Counted from the stretch's first letter, positions 42,944 to 51,354 are shown. The stretch is DNA of 64,000 bases from a bacterium (GCA_905221035.1 CAJNBP010000001.1:62001-126000); one strand, 5' to 3'. Numbers and translations are program-made. The notes: generated by a model from the sequence alone, not told the origin.

Positions 42944-42993
42944 AAAAAACAAAGGATATCATCTTTAAAATTAAATAATGATTGTCCTTTGTT
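42944..42993 (-). terminator. terminator of the CAP choline-binding gene
   Basis: AAACAAAGGA/TCCTTTGTTT arms with a T-run on the minus strand. Confidence 0.7.
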
Positions 42994-43011
42994 TATTTTT
43001 GTTTTAGTTCA

Positions 43012-44163
43012 TTATATCCACTCACCGTTGGCATTGACACGATAGCCATCAGGAGTAGTTGTATTAATCGCGAGCGCGCCTGAGCTGTATGCATAATACC
43101 ATTTACCAGATACTTTCATCCAACCAGTTTTCATAGCGCCTGAGTCTTGAAGGTAGTACCAGTTACCGCTATCTTTTAGCCAGCCTGTTTGCATCCAACC
43201 AGAGTTATCAAAATGATACCAAACACCATTGATTTGTTCCCAACCATTAGATGTGTATGAGCCGTCATTGTGTTTAAACCACCAACGTCCGTTTGATTGA
43301 ATCCAACTTCCGAAGTATTGGGAATGATTGAACCCATTTTTCTGACTTGAATTTGTATTTGCAGTTTTGGTTTTATGATTTCCGATAGCCTTCAAGTCTT
43401 TGTCAAAAAGATTCGCCTTAGTCGCAAATGTTTGAAGCTGAGAAGAGTCGGCTTCTGTGTATTGAATAGCTTTTCCATAACCACCGGCTAATTCTTCAGA
43501 GCCACCAGATGCTGTTCCGAAACTTTGTGCAATGGTAATCCATCCATTTTGAGTGACAGGATTATCAAAGGCTGCAAGCCCCATATAGGTCAGTTTTGGA
43601 TTAATTAAGGATTTATAGTGTCCAGTTTTACCAGAGACACTTGCTCCACTAAGAGATTTGACGTAATCTGCTTTTTCCTCATACCATTGATCAATAGCCG
43701 TCATAAATCCGTCATAGTTCCAAGCTAAGTTTTCGGCTAGTGAGAAATTTCCTGAAGGCCAGGCACTCCAAATATCTTTATTAGATAAACGTTTATGATT
43801 CATAGTTACAGAAGCTTCTGCTGCACGAGAAAAGGCTGTTTTCTCTAGGGCAGTTGACCATTTGATGGGAACATAGCTAGTAACTAGCCCTTCATCTGCA
43901 GCCTCTTTTCGAATAGAGTTGATACGATCTAAGATTGCCTGTTTATCTGGCGTTAAGAAAGTCCCTTCAATCCCAACTAGAGTAGTACTAGCAGAAGTAC
44001 TAGTGACCTCAGAGTTTAAGATGTGATAAGATTGACCATTGACTTCTTGAGTGGAAACCAGTCTATCATTAGCAGCTACTGATTGTGATGTAAGACTTCC
44101 AGCACCTAGCAAGGAAAGTGCTAAAATTGTAGCAAGTGTGAACTTTTTAGCTTTTTGATTCAT
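43012..44163 (-). CDS. CAP/SCP-domain choline-binding protein (chromosomal paralogue)
   Basis: 383 residues: signal peptide MNQKAKKFTLATILALSLLG, CAP domain (about 65-235; KWSTALEKTAFSRAAEASVTMNHKRL, ENLAWNYDGF, GHYKSLINPKLTYMGLAAF), short linker, about four choline-binding repeats ending DGYRVNANGEWI. Closely related to the element-borne protein at 40344-41795 but without the Big_2 domain. It lies just outside the element's right end, so element and chromosome carry paralogues side by side. Confidence 0.9.
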   Translation of the reverse strand: MNQKAKKFTLATILALSLLGAGSLTSQSVAANDRLVSTQEVNGQSYHILNSEVTSTSASTTLVGIEGTFLTPDKQAILDRINSIRKEAADEGLVTSYVPIKWSTALEKTAFSRAAEASVTMNHKRLSNKDIWSAWPSGNFSLAENLAWNYDGFMTAIDQWYEEKADYVKSLSGASVSGKTGHYKSLINPKLTYMGLAAFDNPVTQNGWITIAQSFGTASGGSEELAGGYGKAIQYTEADSSQLQTFATKANLFDKDLKAIGNHKTKTANTNSSQKNGFNHSQYFGSWIQSNGRWWFKHNDGSYTSNGWEQINGVWYHFDNSGWMQTGWLKDSGNWYYLQDSGAMKTGWMKVSGKWYYAYSSGALAINTTTPDGYRVNANGEWI

Positions 44164-44547
44164 TTTGTGTCCTCCTATTTTTTATTATAACATCTCTACT
44201 GGGCAGAGTAAACTAAAATTCGGTACAAATAGGAACTAGATTTATTTTAATTTCAGATGTTTGAGAAGATTTCTTCTAAATTTAGTGTATAATATAAAGG
44301 GATGCTTTCGATGAAATCTATTAGACTTGTTCGATAACTATCTGAAGCGAGATTAGGTGTTCAGAAATTGAATTTTTAACGTTCCAACTTAGCAAAACTT
44401 TTTAGGTTTCACATCTGTAAATCAGCCAAACAATCCATAACATCCTATAAATTATAGTTTGTAGGATGCAGAACAAATCTTCCTTCATCAAGGAAGTTAA
44501 AGAACTCAATAACACAGGGATTCCATTCCCCTAGAAAGGTTAAATAA
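44164..44547. other. divergent intergenic region between two choline-binding protein genes
   Basis: 384 bases with no gene recognised. It contains the inverted pair CATCCTATAA...TAGGATG (about 44441-44469) and AT-rich promoter-like sequence such as GTATAATATAAAG (about 44286-44298). It must carry promoters for both divergent genes. Confidence 0.5.
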
Positions 44548-45945
44548 ATGAAATCATATAAGAAATTTACGATTCTTGCTCTAGCTCTTCTTGGATTTAC
44601 TAGCCAAACAGTTCTAGCTAATGATGCTAGTCGTCCTACGAATAACTCTATCGGTAGTTCAACTACCAGCTCTGCAAGTCCTTCTCAAGTAACTACAGAA
44701 AACCAGCCAACGACTCCTAGTTCGAGTAAGCAGGAGACAAAGCCAACTCTTCCTACTGAGTCTAAGCTACAAACTGGTTGGGTAAAAGAAGACGGGAAGT
44801 GGACTTATTATAGTCAAACGGGTGTCAAATTTACAGATACTCTTTATGAGGGCTACCTATTTGATAAGAATGGTTACTTACTTGAAAATAGCTGGTATCA
44901 GATGGCTAACAAGTGGTACTACGCCAATGGTTCAGGAAAATATCTGTCCAACCAATGGAGTCAAATCAATGGTAAATGGTATGCATTTGATCAAAATGGT
45001 GCCATGATGGCTAATACTTGGAAAGGAAATTATTACCTGAAATCCAGTGGGGCTATGGCAGATAAAGAATGGGTGTACGATCCTAACTACTCTAGCTGGT
45101 TCTATCTCAAATCAGGTGGATACTATGCTGAACAGCAATGGATTGGCTCTTACTATCTAAAATCTGGTGGCTACATGGCTCACAAAGAATGGATTTATGA
45201 TCAAGATTACAAAGTTTGGTATTATCTTAAAGAAGATGGCGTTTATGTAACTGGAACTTATACTATTGATGGAAGTAGTCATTTTTTCAAAGATAATGGT
45301 AAATGGGTGCAAGAACTTCCAAAAGGATTTGAAAAGGGGCACTATAGTAAAACTATCTTCCTAGATCCTGGGCATGGTGGACGTGATTCGGGCGCTTACT
45401 ATTATGGAATAGCTGAAAAAGATTTGAACTTACAGGTCTCTCGTAAATTACGGAAACGTTTAGAGGAACTGGGCTATACAGTTCTCACATCTCGTGATAG
45501 TGATGTGGATGTTGACTTTGTGACAGAGCGTTCTCGTATGGTAAATAAGACGAATGCAGATTTCTTTATTAGTATTCATTTTAACGCTACTGGGAATGAC
45601 ACAACATTGAATCTGGGAATACAGACTTATTCTTATAAGGAAGATGCAGGTTATCCGAGCAAGATTAACCAGTACTGGCACAATAATCCAGACCGTATGA
45701 GTGAAAGTAATCGTTTGGCCGCAGATCTTCATTCATCTCTCTTGGCTGAGACAGGAGCTAGAGATGCTGGACTTCTGCAAGCCACCTTCGCTGTTCTTCG
45801 TGAGACTGCGAAACCTGCTGTGTTATTAGAGTTGGGTTATATGGATAATTCAGAAGAAAACCAACGAATCCGTAGTGAACAATACCAAGATAAGTTGGTT
45901 GAAGGTATTATTAAAGGAATCCAAAAATATTACGCTGGAAATTAA
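44548..45945 (+). CDS. choline-binding N-acetylmuramoyl-L-alanine amidase (Amidase_3)
   Basis: Wall hydrolase that would cleave between MurNAc and the stem peptide. 465 residues: signal peptide (1-24), Ser/Thr-rich linker (25-72), LytB-style choline-binding repeats (about 73-265; WFYLKSGGYYAEQQWIG, YYLKSGGYMAHKEW), then Amidase_3 domain (about 270-465). Zinc ligands are seen in DPGHGGRDSG (His), IAEKDLNL (Glu) and SIHFNA (His); the catalytic Glu is in LLELGYMDN. The N-terminal repeats resemble the glucosaminidase LytB, but the catalytic domain differs. Confidence 0.92.
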   Translation: MKSYKKFTILALALLGFTSQTVLANDASRPTNNSIGSSTTSSASPSQVTTENQPTTPSSSKQETKPTLPTESKLQTGWVKEDGKWTYYSQTGVKFTDTLYEGYLFDKNGYLLENSWYQMANKWYYANGSGKYLSNQWSQINGKWYAFDQNGAMMANTWKGNYYLKSSGAMADKEWVYDPNYSSWFYLKSGGYYAEQQWIGSYYLKSGGYMAHKEWIYDQDYKVWYYLKEDGVYVTGTYTIDGSSHFFKDNGKWVQELPKGFEKGHYSKTIFLDPGHGGRDSGAYYYGIAEKDLNLQVSRKLRKRLEELGYTVLTSRDSDVDVDFVTERSRMVNKTNADFFISIHFNATGNDTTLNLGIQTYSYKEDAGYPSKINQYWHNNPDRMSESNRLAADLHSSLLAETGARDAGLLQATFAVLRETAKPAVLLELGYMDNSEENQRIRSEQYQDKLVEGIIKGIQKYYAGN

Positions 45946-45957
45946 AAAATTACATCA

Positions 45958-45994
45958 AACTAAGCTTTGGAGATTGTCCTAGGCTTAGTTTTTT
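45958..45994 (+). terminator. terminator of the amidase gene
   Basis: AACTAAGC/GCTTAGTT arms with a T-run. Confidence 0.8.
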
Positions 45995-46044
45995 ATTGGT
46001 AAGGAACTGAAAATCAAGATAAGGAAGACTAAGCCTTGTCAAAT

Positions 46045-46101
46045 AAAAAAACTTTGTACTTTGGAAGCCATTGTGTGGTTAGCTAGAGTGCAAAGTTTTT
46101 T
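46045..46101 (+). repeat. terminator-like repeat, copy A (SPRITE-like)
   Basis: Long imperfect hairpin with outer arms AAAAAACTTTG/CAAAGTTTTTT. A diverged copy in the same orientation lies at 46863-46920, on the other side of relBE. Resembles the small terminator-like repeats (SPRITE) described in pneumococcus; family assignment is tentative. Confidence 0.55.
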
Positions 46102-46167
46102 GATTTTCTAGTTAAAATGCAGACTGTATTCTTTATAATTACAAGGCTATTAAGAGAGCAGTGGACA

Positions 46168-46527
46168 TTAAAATGATGATTTTGAGTTTTTGTTATTTTT
46201 GCTTTGTAGCAAGGTAACATAGTCGCTTTTTGTGTGGAATAAGTGGGAAAGAAAAACAGTTTTTTGAGTTTGATCGATAAAGTAAAGCAAGATATATTGA
46301 CAGATAATTTTTCCTCGTGTGGGATACTTACTATTGATTTTTAGTCCGATTTTTTCATCGACATCAAAGCTAGCCTCAGGAAAGGTTTCTAAACTTTTTA
46401 AGCCGTCTAAAATTTTGCCCACAGTATTTTTAGCAGACTGGGGTGATAAAAGAACTGTAGTAATGTAATCATGAATACTGTCAATTGCCCGACTCACTTC
46501 AGTAGATAGAATCACTTTATAAGCCAT
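46168..46527 (-). CDS. relE: RelE/ParE-family toxin
   Basis: 119 residues; the start [22 protein letters not shown] is the RelE/ParE toxin fold, here probably a ribosome-dependent mRNA interferase. Overlaps the antitoxin gene by 11 bases, the usual antitoxin-first coupling. Corresponds to pneumococcal RelE2 by gene order and appearance. It has about 20 extra C-terminal residues (KNNKNSKSSF tail) compared with short RelE proteins. Confidence 0.87.
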   Translation of the reverse strand: MAYKVILSTEVSRAIDSIHDYITTVLLSPQSAKNTVGKILDGLKSLETFPEASFDVDEKIGLKINSKYPTRGKIICQYILLYFIDQTQKTVFLSHLFHTKSDYVTLLQSKNNKNSKSSF

Positions 46528-46801
46528 ATCGTAGCCTCATATCGTCTAGGGAGGTTCCTTGTCCGGATTCGTATTCTCTTAAGGCGCGTTCAGATTGGGC
46601 TTGTAGTTCCTGAATCAATCGTTCACGGTGTAAATCTTCTGCAGTTTTTATTGGCAAATCCTGTTCGAGAACAATCTGCTCGATAAAAAGACTAATAGCA
46701 TCCGTCATAGTCATTCCTTTTTCCTTGATGATAGCTCTTGCTTGTTCCATTGATGACTCATTGATTTTAAAATTGTATTGCTTAGTAAGTGATGTAGTCA
46801 T
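46517..46801 (-). CDS. relB: RelB/DinJ-family antitoxin
   Basis: 94 residues from ATG 46801, chosen because GGAGATATGCC lies directly before it; an in-frame upstream extension covers the operator. The N-terminal ribbon-helix-helix INESSMEQARAIIKEKGMTMTDAISLFIEQIV is typical of RelB/DinJ, and the C-terminal part binds toxin. Autoregulation is likely through the palindrome at 46822-46842. Confidence 0.87.
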   Translation of the reverse strand: MTTSLTKQYNFKINESSMEQARAIIKEKGMTMTDAISLFIEQIVLEQDLPIKTAEDLHRERLIQELQAQSERALREYESGQGTSLDDMRLRYGL

Positions 46802-46821
46802 GGCATATCTCCAATCTATAC

Positions 46822-46842
46822 GATATATAGCTAGTATATATC
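46822..46842. promoter_or_regulatory. candidate RelBE operator
   Basis: Perfect 8-bp arms GATATATA/TATATATC separated by 5 bases, about 20 bases upstream of relB and overlapping its likely -10. Confidence 0.55.
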
Positions 46843-46862
46843 TTTTATATTTTTTAGGCAAG

Positions 46863-46920
46863 AAAAAACTCTATACTATGGAAAGCATTATGTGGCTATC
46901 TAGAGTGCAGAGTTTTTTTT
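46863..46920 (+). repeat. terminator-like repeat, copy B (SPRITE-like)
   Basis: Diverged direct repeat of 46045-46101; outer arms AAAAAACTC/GAGTTTTTT, shared core AGCATTATGTGGCTA versus AGCCATTGTGTGGTTA. Confidence 0.55.
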
Positions 46921-46961
46921 GAGCCTGGAACATGAAAACAGCAGTTAATTTCAAGAAACAA

Positions 46962-46989
46962 AAAAAGAACAGCCGAAGCTGTCTTTTTA
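46962..46989 (-). terminator. terminator of rpmE2
   Basis: ACAGC/GCTGT hairpin with T-run on the minus strand. Confidence 0.75.
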
Positions 46990-46992
46990 TCA

Positions 46993-47235
46993 TTATTTGA
47001 GACCGTATTTTTTGTTGAAACGATCCACGCGTCCATCTGCTTGAGTGAACTTTTGACGTCCAGTGTAGAATGGGTGTGAGTCTGATGAAATTTCCACACG
47101 GATCAATGGGTAAGTTTCGCCTTCGAACTCAACTGTTTCGTTAGAGCGTTTTGTTGAACCGCTAAGGAATTGGTAACCAGTAGTTGTGTCCATGAAGACA
47201 ACTGGGCGATATTCTGGATGGATATCTTTTTTCAT
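46993..47235 (-). CDS. rpmE2: 50S ribosomal protein L31, type B
   Basis: 80 residues from [20 protein letters not shown] (ATG 47235, with AAAGGAAAT upstream). It lacks the CxxC zinc motif of the type A protein, so it is the zinc-independent paralogue. Confidence 0.95.
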
Positions 47236-47330
47236 TTTGCAATATTTCCTTTCTGCCATGGTCTCTTTGCGAGCCATAGATTGTTACCATACTAGTCTAT
47301 CAGATTCTGAAAAGTTTGGCAAGTATTTTA

Positions 47331-48266
47331 TCAGTTTTTAAGCAAGTTTTTTAACTTTTGGTAGATGATTTCGTTTTCTTCTAGACTATAGGAATTGGCA
47401 CCACTTGCTAGGGGGTGGCCTCCACCATCATGTTTCTTGGCAATTTCATTGATAGGATGAATTTTACTGCGTAAGCGAACGCGGTAGTGGCCATCAGCCT
47501 GTTCTACAAAAATTCCCCAGAGACTAACACTGTCAATGCGTCCAGGTGCACCTACAATGGCTGCAGTTTCAGCATCGGTCACATTGAATTGTTTCAAGAC
47601 TTCTTGACTCAGGATAACGCGAGCGGCACCATTCTCATCCACTTCCAGATGGTCGTAGATGTAGCCTTGAAGCTTCGCAATTTTGTAGCTCATAGTGTCC
47701 ATTTTGCGAGTGAGAGCCGCAAAGTCAAAGTTCTGTTCTCTCAGAGAGGCAGCCAGGCGAAGGGTCCGTGCAGTGGTAGAAGGGTAGAGGAAACGACCTG
47801 TATCACCAACAATTCCTGCAAAGAGCAACTCAGCAGCTCGATCTGACAAGTCTAGTTGGGTTGTTTGGGCAAATAGGGTAATCATCTCACTAGCGCTACT
47901 TGAACTAGTATCCACCCAAGATAGGTCACCGTATACATCATCGTTCGGATGGTGGTCAATCTTAATGAGAAAATCACCTTGACTATAGCGCTTATCATCG
48001 ATACGAGCAGTGTTAGCTGTATCACAGACGATGACAAGGGAGCCTTGGTAGGCACTATCTTCAACAGAATCCATTTCAGCCATCCAAGTAAGAGTTGGTT
48101 CATCAAAACCAACGGCTTTAATGGTTTTTTCTGGGAAATGATGTTTGAGAAGAGCTTTCAAGCCCACCTGACTTCCCAAGGCATCAGGGTCTGGTTTCAT
48201 ATGACGGTGAATGATAATCGTGTCGTATTCTTTGATTTTTTCTAAAATTTGATGGCAAATGTCCAT
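47331..48266 (-). CDS. pde2: DHH/DHHA1 phosphoesterase (NrnA/Pde2-type c-di-AMP/pApA and nanoRNA hydrolase)
   Basis: 311 residues from ATG 48266. DHH-domain motifs HRHMKPDPDALGSQ, VCDTANTAR and IDHHPNDDVYGD bind the metals; the DHHA1 end has GGGHPLASGA. In pneumococcus the orthologue Pde2 degrades pApA to AMP and sets c-di-AMP levels. The neighbourhood (L31, flavodoxin, chorismate mutase, crcB) matches pneumococcus as I recall it. Confidence 0.9.
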   Translation of the reverse strand: MDICHQILEKIKEYDTIIIHRHMKPDPDALGSQVGLKALLKHHFPEKTIKAVGFDEPTLTWMAEMDSVEDSAYQGSLVIVCDTANTARIDDKRYSQGDFLIKIDHHPNDDVYGDLSWVDTSSSSASEMITLFAQTTQLDLSDRAAELLFAGIVGDTGRFLYPSTTARTLRLAASLREQNFDFAALTRKMDTMSYKIAKLQGYIYDHLEVDENGAARVILSQEVLKQFNVTDAETAAIVGAPGRIDSVSLWGIFVEQADGHYRVRLRSKIHPINEIAKKHDGGGHPLASGANSYSLEENEIIYQKLKNLLKN

Positions 48267-48333
48267 AAATAACCTCAATTCTTTCTCATTTCATTGTAGC
48301 ACAAGAATTTTTATTTTTAAAATGAAAAAGATG

Positions 48334-48342
48334 TGATATAAT
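48334..48342 (+). promoter_or_regulatory. extended -10 promoter of the flavodoxin gene
   Basis: TGATATAAT upstream of GGAGGA and the flavodoxin ATG. Confidence 0.55.
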
Positions 48343-48369
48343 GGAGAAAGATAAATTGAGGAGGACGAT

Positions 48370-48813
48370 ATGGCATTAGCAAAAATTGTATTTGCCAGTA
48401 TGACCGGTAATACCGAAGAAATTGCAGATATTGTAGCAGACAAATTACGTGACTTGGGCTTGGATGTCGATGTTGATGAATGTACAACTGTTGACGCTTC
48501 AGACTTCTTGGAAGCAGACATCGCTATCGTTGCGACCTATACTTATGGTGATGGAGAATTGCCTGATGAGATGATGGACTTCTACGAAGACCTAGCAGAT
48601 CTCAACTTGAATGGCAAAATCTACGGAGTGGTTGGCTCAGGAGACACCTTCTACGATGAATTCTGTAAAGCTGTTGACGACTTTGACCGTGTTTTTGTGT
48701 CAACAGGAGCAGAAAAAGGTTCAGAGTGTGTTAAAGTTGATCTTTCTGCCGAGGAAGAAGATATCGAACGCTTGGAACAATTCGCAGAAGAATTGGCTGC
48801 TAAAGTAGGATAA
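48370..48813 (+). CDS. flavodoxin
   Basis: 147-residue FMN-binding electron carrier. Phosphate-binding loop SMTGNTEEIADIV at the N-terminus, then TYTYGDGELPDEMMDFYEDL and VVGSGDTFYDEFC flanking the flavin ring; very acidic, as usual for flavodoxins. Confidence 0.95.
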   Translation: MALAKIVFASMTGNTEEIADIVADKLRDLGLDVDVDECTTVDASDFLEADIAIVATYTYGDGELPDEMMDFYEDLADLNLNGKIYGVVGSGDTFYDEFCKAVDDFDRVFVSTGAEKGSECVKVDLSAEEEDIERLEQFAEELAAKVG

Positions 48814-48822
48814 GCATAAACG

Positions 48823-48854
48823 TGCGCTGATGTAATCAATCAGTGCATTTTTCT
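48823..48854 (+). terminator. terminator of the flavodoxin gene
   Basis: TGCGCTGAT/ATCAGTGCA stem with one G-T pair and TTTTT. Confidence 0.75.
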
Positions 48855-48928
48855 TATCGTGAGTTGGGATTTTACTAGCCTATTTGATGGCTTTTTGATA
48901 CAATAATTCAAATAAAGGAGGAGACTGT

Positions 48929-49195
48929 ATGGATTTAGATATTATTCGTCAAGAAATTGATCAAATCGACGACCAAATTGTCAAACTGTTAGAAGAACGA
49001 ATGCATTTAGTTGAGGGGGTGGTTGCTTATAAGAAGGCTTCAGGTAAACCGATTTTAGATACTAAGAGAGAAGAAGTTATTTTTGAAAAGGTTAGGAGTC
49101 GTGTAGAGGACAAGCGCTATCAGGAGACCATTGTAGCGACTTTTTCGGACATACTCAAACGTTCGCGTGATTATCAGGATCAAAACATCAAATGA
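48929..49195 (+). CDS. chorismate mutase, AroQ type
   Basis: 88 residues, all helical: LDIIRQEIDQIDDQIVKLLEERMHLVEGVVAYKK is the AroQ active-site helix. Converts chorismate to prephenate. Its stop overlaps the start of crcB1 (ATGA). Confidence 0.93.
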   Translation: MDLDIIRQEIDQIDDQIVKLLEERMHLVEGVVAYKKASGKPILDTKREEVIFEKVRSRVEDKRYQETIVATFSDILKRSRDYQDQNIK

Positions 49196-49566
49196 AAAAA
49201 GAACAATTTTATCCGCTAGGAATTTTTCTAGCTGCTATGGTGGGCGGATTGGTTCGCTATCTAGTTTCCACTTGGTTACCAGTCAGTCCTGACTTTCCTT
49301 GGGGCACCCTACTTGTCAACTATCTGGGAATTTTCTGCTTGATTTATCTTGTCAAGGGATATCTGGTCTATAAAGGGACTAGTAAGGGCTTGGTTTTAGC
49401 ACTGGGGACGGGTTTTTGTGGAGGTTTGACAACCTTTTCTAGTCTCATGCTTGATACTGTAAAACTGCTTGATACAGGGCGTTATCTGAGTTTGGTCCTG
49501 TATTTGCTTTTGAGCATCGGTGGAGGCCTGCTTTTAGCTTACTGTCTAGGGAGGAAAAAATGGTAA
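49192..49566 (+). CDS. crcB: fluoride channel subunit CrcB/Fluc 1
   Basis: 124 residues with four helices; GTGFCGGLTTFSS is the Fluc pore signature and the N-terminal GGLVRYLVS the family start. Paired with a second, different CrcB, so a heterodimeric fluoride exporter is likely. Overlaps its neighbours on both sides. Confidence 0.93.
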   Translation: MKKEQFYPLGIFLAAMVGGLVRYLVSTWLPVSPDFPWGTLLVNYLGIFCLIYLVKGYLVYKGTSKGLVLALGTGFCGGLTTFSSLMLDTVKLLDTGRYLSLVLYLLLSIGGGLLLAYCLGRKKW

Positions 49567-49889
49567 TCGTCTATCTTGCAATTGCTTGTGGCTGCGGAGC
49601 CCTAGTACGGTATTTCTTTTCCCACTATAATCAAGCTTCTAAATTGCCCCTCGGAACGCTTATAGCCAATCTTTTAGGGTGTTTTTTGATTGGATTATTC
49701 TACAATCATGTGGAGTCTAAGGACGTCTATGCTATTTTAGCAACAGGATTTTGTGGAGGTTTGACGACTTTTTCGACCTTGAATGACGAACTGCAAAGAC
49801 TGTTAAGTGATAAGAAGGTCTTTTATTCTTACCTGACTTTGACCTATCTAGGTGGTTTGGTTGCGATTTTTTTAGGAATTCTGCTATAA
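49560..49889 (+). CDS. crcB: fluoride channel subunit CrcB/Fluc 2
   Basis: 109 residues, four helices, ATGFCGGLTTFSTLNDEL signature. Starts 7 bases inside crcB1. No fluoride riboswitch is visible upstream of this operon. Confidence 0.93.
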   Translation: MVIVYLAIACGCGALVRYFFSHYNQASKLPLGTLIANLLGCFLIGLFYNHVESKDVYAILATGFCGGLTTFSTLNDELQRLLSDKKVFYSYLTLTYLGGLVAIFLGILL

Positions 49890-49918
49890 ATTTCTTTACT
49901 TTTTTGTGGAAATTTGGT

Positions 49919-49985
49919 AAACTGTATCTTGTGTGTAATGGACGCACAAAAATACAGTTTATCCGCTGAGGAAGGTTCCTCAAGA
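49919..49985 (+). ncRNA. putative L19 leader (ribosomal protein autoregulatory element)
   Basis: Two hairpins upstream of rplS: AAACTGTAT/ATACAGTTT enclosing TTGTGTG/CGCACAA, then GAGGAA/TTCCTC with a GG loop. This fits the L19 leader motif described upstream of rplS in Firmicutes. Confidence 0.65.
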
Positions 49986-50007
49986 TTGACAAAGATAGGA
50001 GAATAAA

Positions 50008-50355
50008 ATGAATCCATTAATCCAAAGCTTGACTGAAGGTCAACTTCGTACAGATATCCCATCATTCCGTCCTGGTGACACTGTTCGTGTACACGCGAAA
50101 GTTGTCGAAGGTAACCGTGAACGTATCCAGATTTTTGAAGGTGTTGTTATCGCACGTAAAGGTGCTGGCATCTCAGAAAACTACACAGTTCGTAAAATCT
50201 CTAACGGTGTAGGTGTTGAGCGTATCTTCCCAATCCACACTCCACGTGTTGAAAAAATCGAAGTTGTTCGTTACGGTAAAGTACGTCGTGCGAAATTGTA
50301 CTACTTGCGTGCTCTTCAAGGTAAAGCAGCTCGTATCAAAGAAATCCGTCGTTAA
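50008..50355 (+). CDS. rplS: 50S ribosomal protein L19
   Basis: 115 residues, full length; [33 protein letters not shown] is the family signature. Located at the 30S/50S interface. Preceded by a structured leader and followed by a terminator. Confidence 0.98.
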
Positions 50356-50360
50356 TTCGA

Positions 50361-50393
50361 CTAAAAAACTCTGCTTTTTCAGCAGAGTTTTTA
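50361..50393 (+). terminator. terminator of rplS
   Basis: AAAACTCTGC/GCAGAGTTTT with TTTTTCA loop. Confidence 0.85.
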
Positions 50394-50397
50394 TCTA

Positions 50398-50469
50398 GCT
50401 CCCTTAGTTCAATGGATATAACAACTCCCTCCTAAGGAGTAGTTGCAGGTTCGATTCCTGCAGGGGGCA
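50398..50469 (+). tRNA. tRNA-Arg(CCT)
   Basis: 72 nt cloverleaf. Acceptor GCTCCCT/AGGGGGC with discriminator A, anticodon stem ACTCC/GGAGT around the loop CTCCTAA (anticodon CCT at 50431-50433), T-arm GCAGGTTCGATTCCTGC. CCA is not encoded. A common integration target; an accessory island begins right after it. Confidence 0.95.
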
Positions 50470-50666
50470 TTTTTAGAAATGTAAAGAAAGACAAAGAAAA
50501 TTCAAAATGTTTATTTAAAGACAATTATCACAAGTTCATTTTTAAAGATAATTTAGTATTTTTTGTCTTTTTGACCAAATCATGACCAAAAATTATATTT
50601 TGGTCAATGATTATAGAGCCGAATAAAGTGGATCAGCAAAGTAACTTTGACATCTATTAGTTAGAA

Positions 50667-50705
50667 AATAAGGACTTCCATTATTAGAATGTCCTTATTT
50701 TTATT
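50667..50705 (+). terminator. terminator within the degraded island
   Basis: Perfect AAATAAGGAC/GTCCTTATTT stem with a 15-base loop and T-run. It lies in the 368 bases between the tRNA and the next long reading frame; the inverted pair TGACCAAAA/TTTTGGTCA at about 50590-50614 is also there, with no other gene seen. Confidence 0.65.
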
Positions 50706-51311
50706 CCCAATTATCAATTAGATATTCTGGAAGAAGAGAATCAAACAAAATATAAAATCTTTATACGTGAGACAACTTCATACTTTGTATATAACAAAGA
50801 ACATTCGGATAAGAATCAGTATGTCAAAGGACGAACATTGATAAGACAGCTAACCAACGATAGCCGAGTAATACCATACAGAAGACCTACAGTTAAGAGT
50901 CTACAGGAAAAGATTACTGAGATTAACCTCTTCATTGAATTAACTGAAGCAGATAAGAAATACCAAGACATTAAAGACGAGTTAGTAAAAGAAATAGCAG
51001 AGATAGATATAAAACTAAATCAAATTAATGAAAAAATTGCCAACTTAAATAAGATGGCGGAAGTGCTTATCAATTTAAAGAGTGAGGATGTGAGCAGTCG
51101 AAAGCTTGCAAGATATGACTTTTCAAAATTAAATTTGCCAGAATCAATTACAGTAGAACAAGTAAGCGAAGAAATAAGAGCGTTTCAAGAGGAGCTAGAT
51201 CATTATCTTTATGAGTATGAGAGCTTAATAAAAAATTTAGAAATGTTTGTAAAAGTACTGAATGATAAGGATTTTGATAAAAAATTTACTATAGAAATAC
51301 TATTGGAATAA
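50688..51311 (+). pseudogene. C-terminal remnant of a conjugative relaxase
   Basis: An open frame of about 207 codons without a convincing start: ILEEENQTKYKIFIRETTSY, then RPTVKSLQEKITEINLFIEL and NKMAEVLINLKSED. The coiled-coil, charged sequence resembles the C-terminal part of Tn5252/SAG1250-type MobA relaxases, from memory of that family. The catalytic N-terminus is missing. A TTG at 50838 could start a 157-residue product but has no good ribosome site. Confidence 0.5.
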
Positions 51312-51354
51312 CAAGAACTAATCCTATGGTGGTTAAAGATTAACTATCTTTATG

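Larger units (their letters stand above)
42585..43011. other. intergenic region spanning the right end of the mobile element
   Basis: No gene seen. It holds a hairpin ACTACC/GGTAGT at about 42635-42665, a second hairpin CCAAGA/TCTTGG at 42686-42702, the right attachment core (42803-42819), chromosomal sequence that would formerly have preceded ebfC, and a terminator for the downstream choline-binding gene. Confidence 0.7.

Noticed and set aside
48814-49191. Fluoride riboswitch controlling crcB
   Set aside because: crcB1 overlaps the chorismate mutase gene, and the only structure upstream of that gene is an ordinary terminator.
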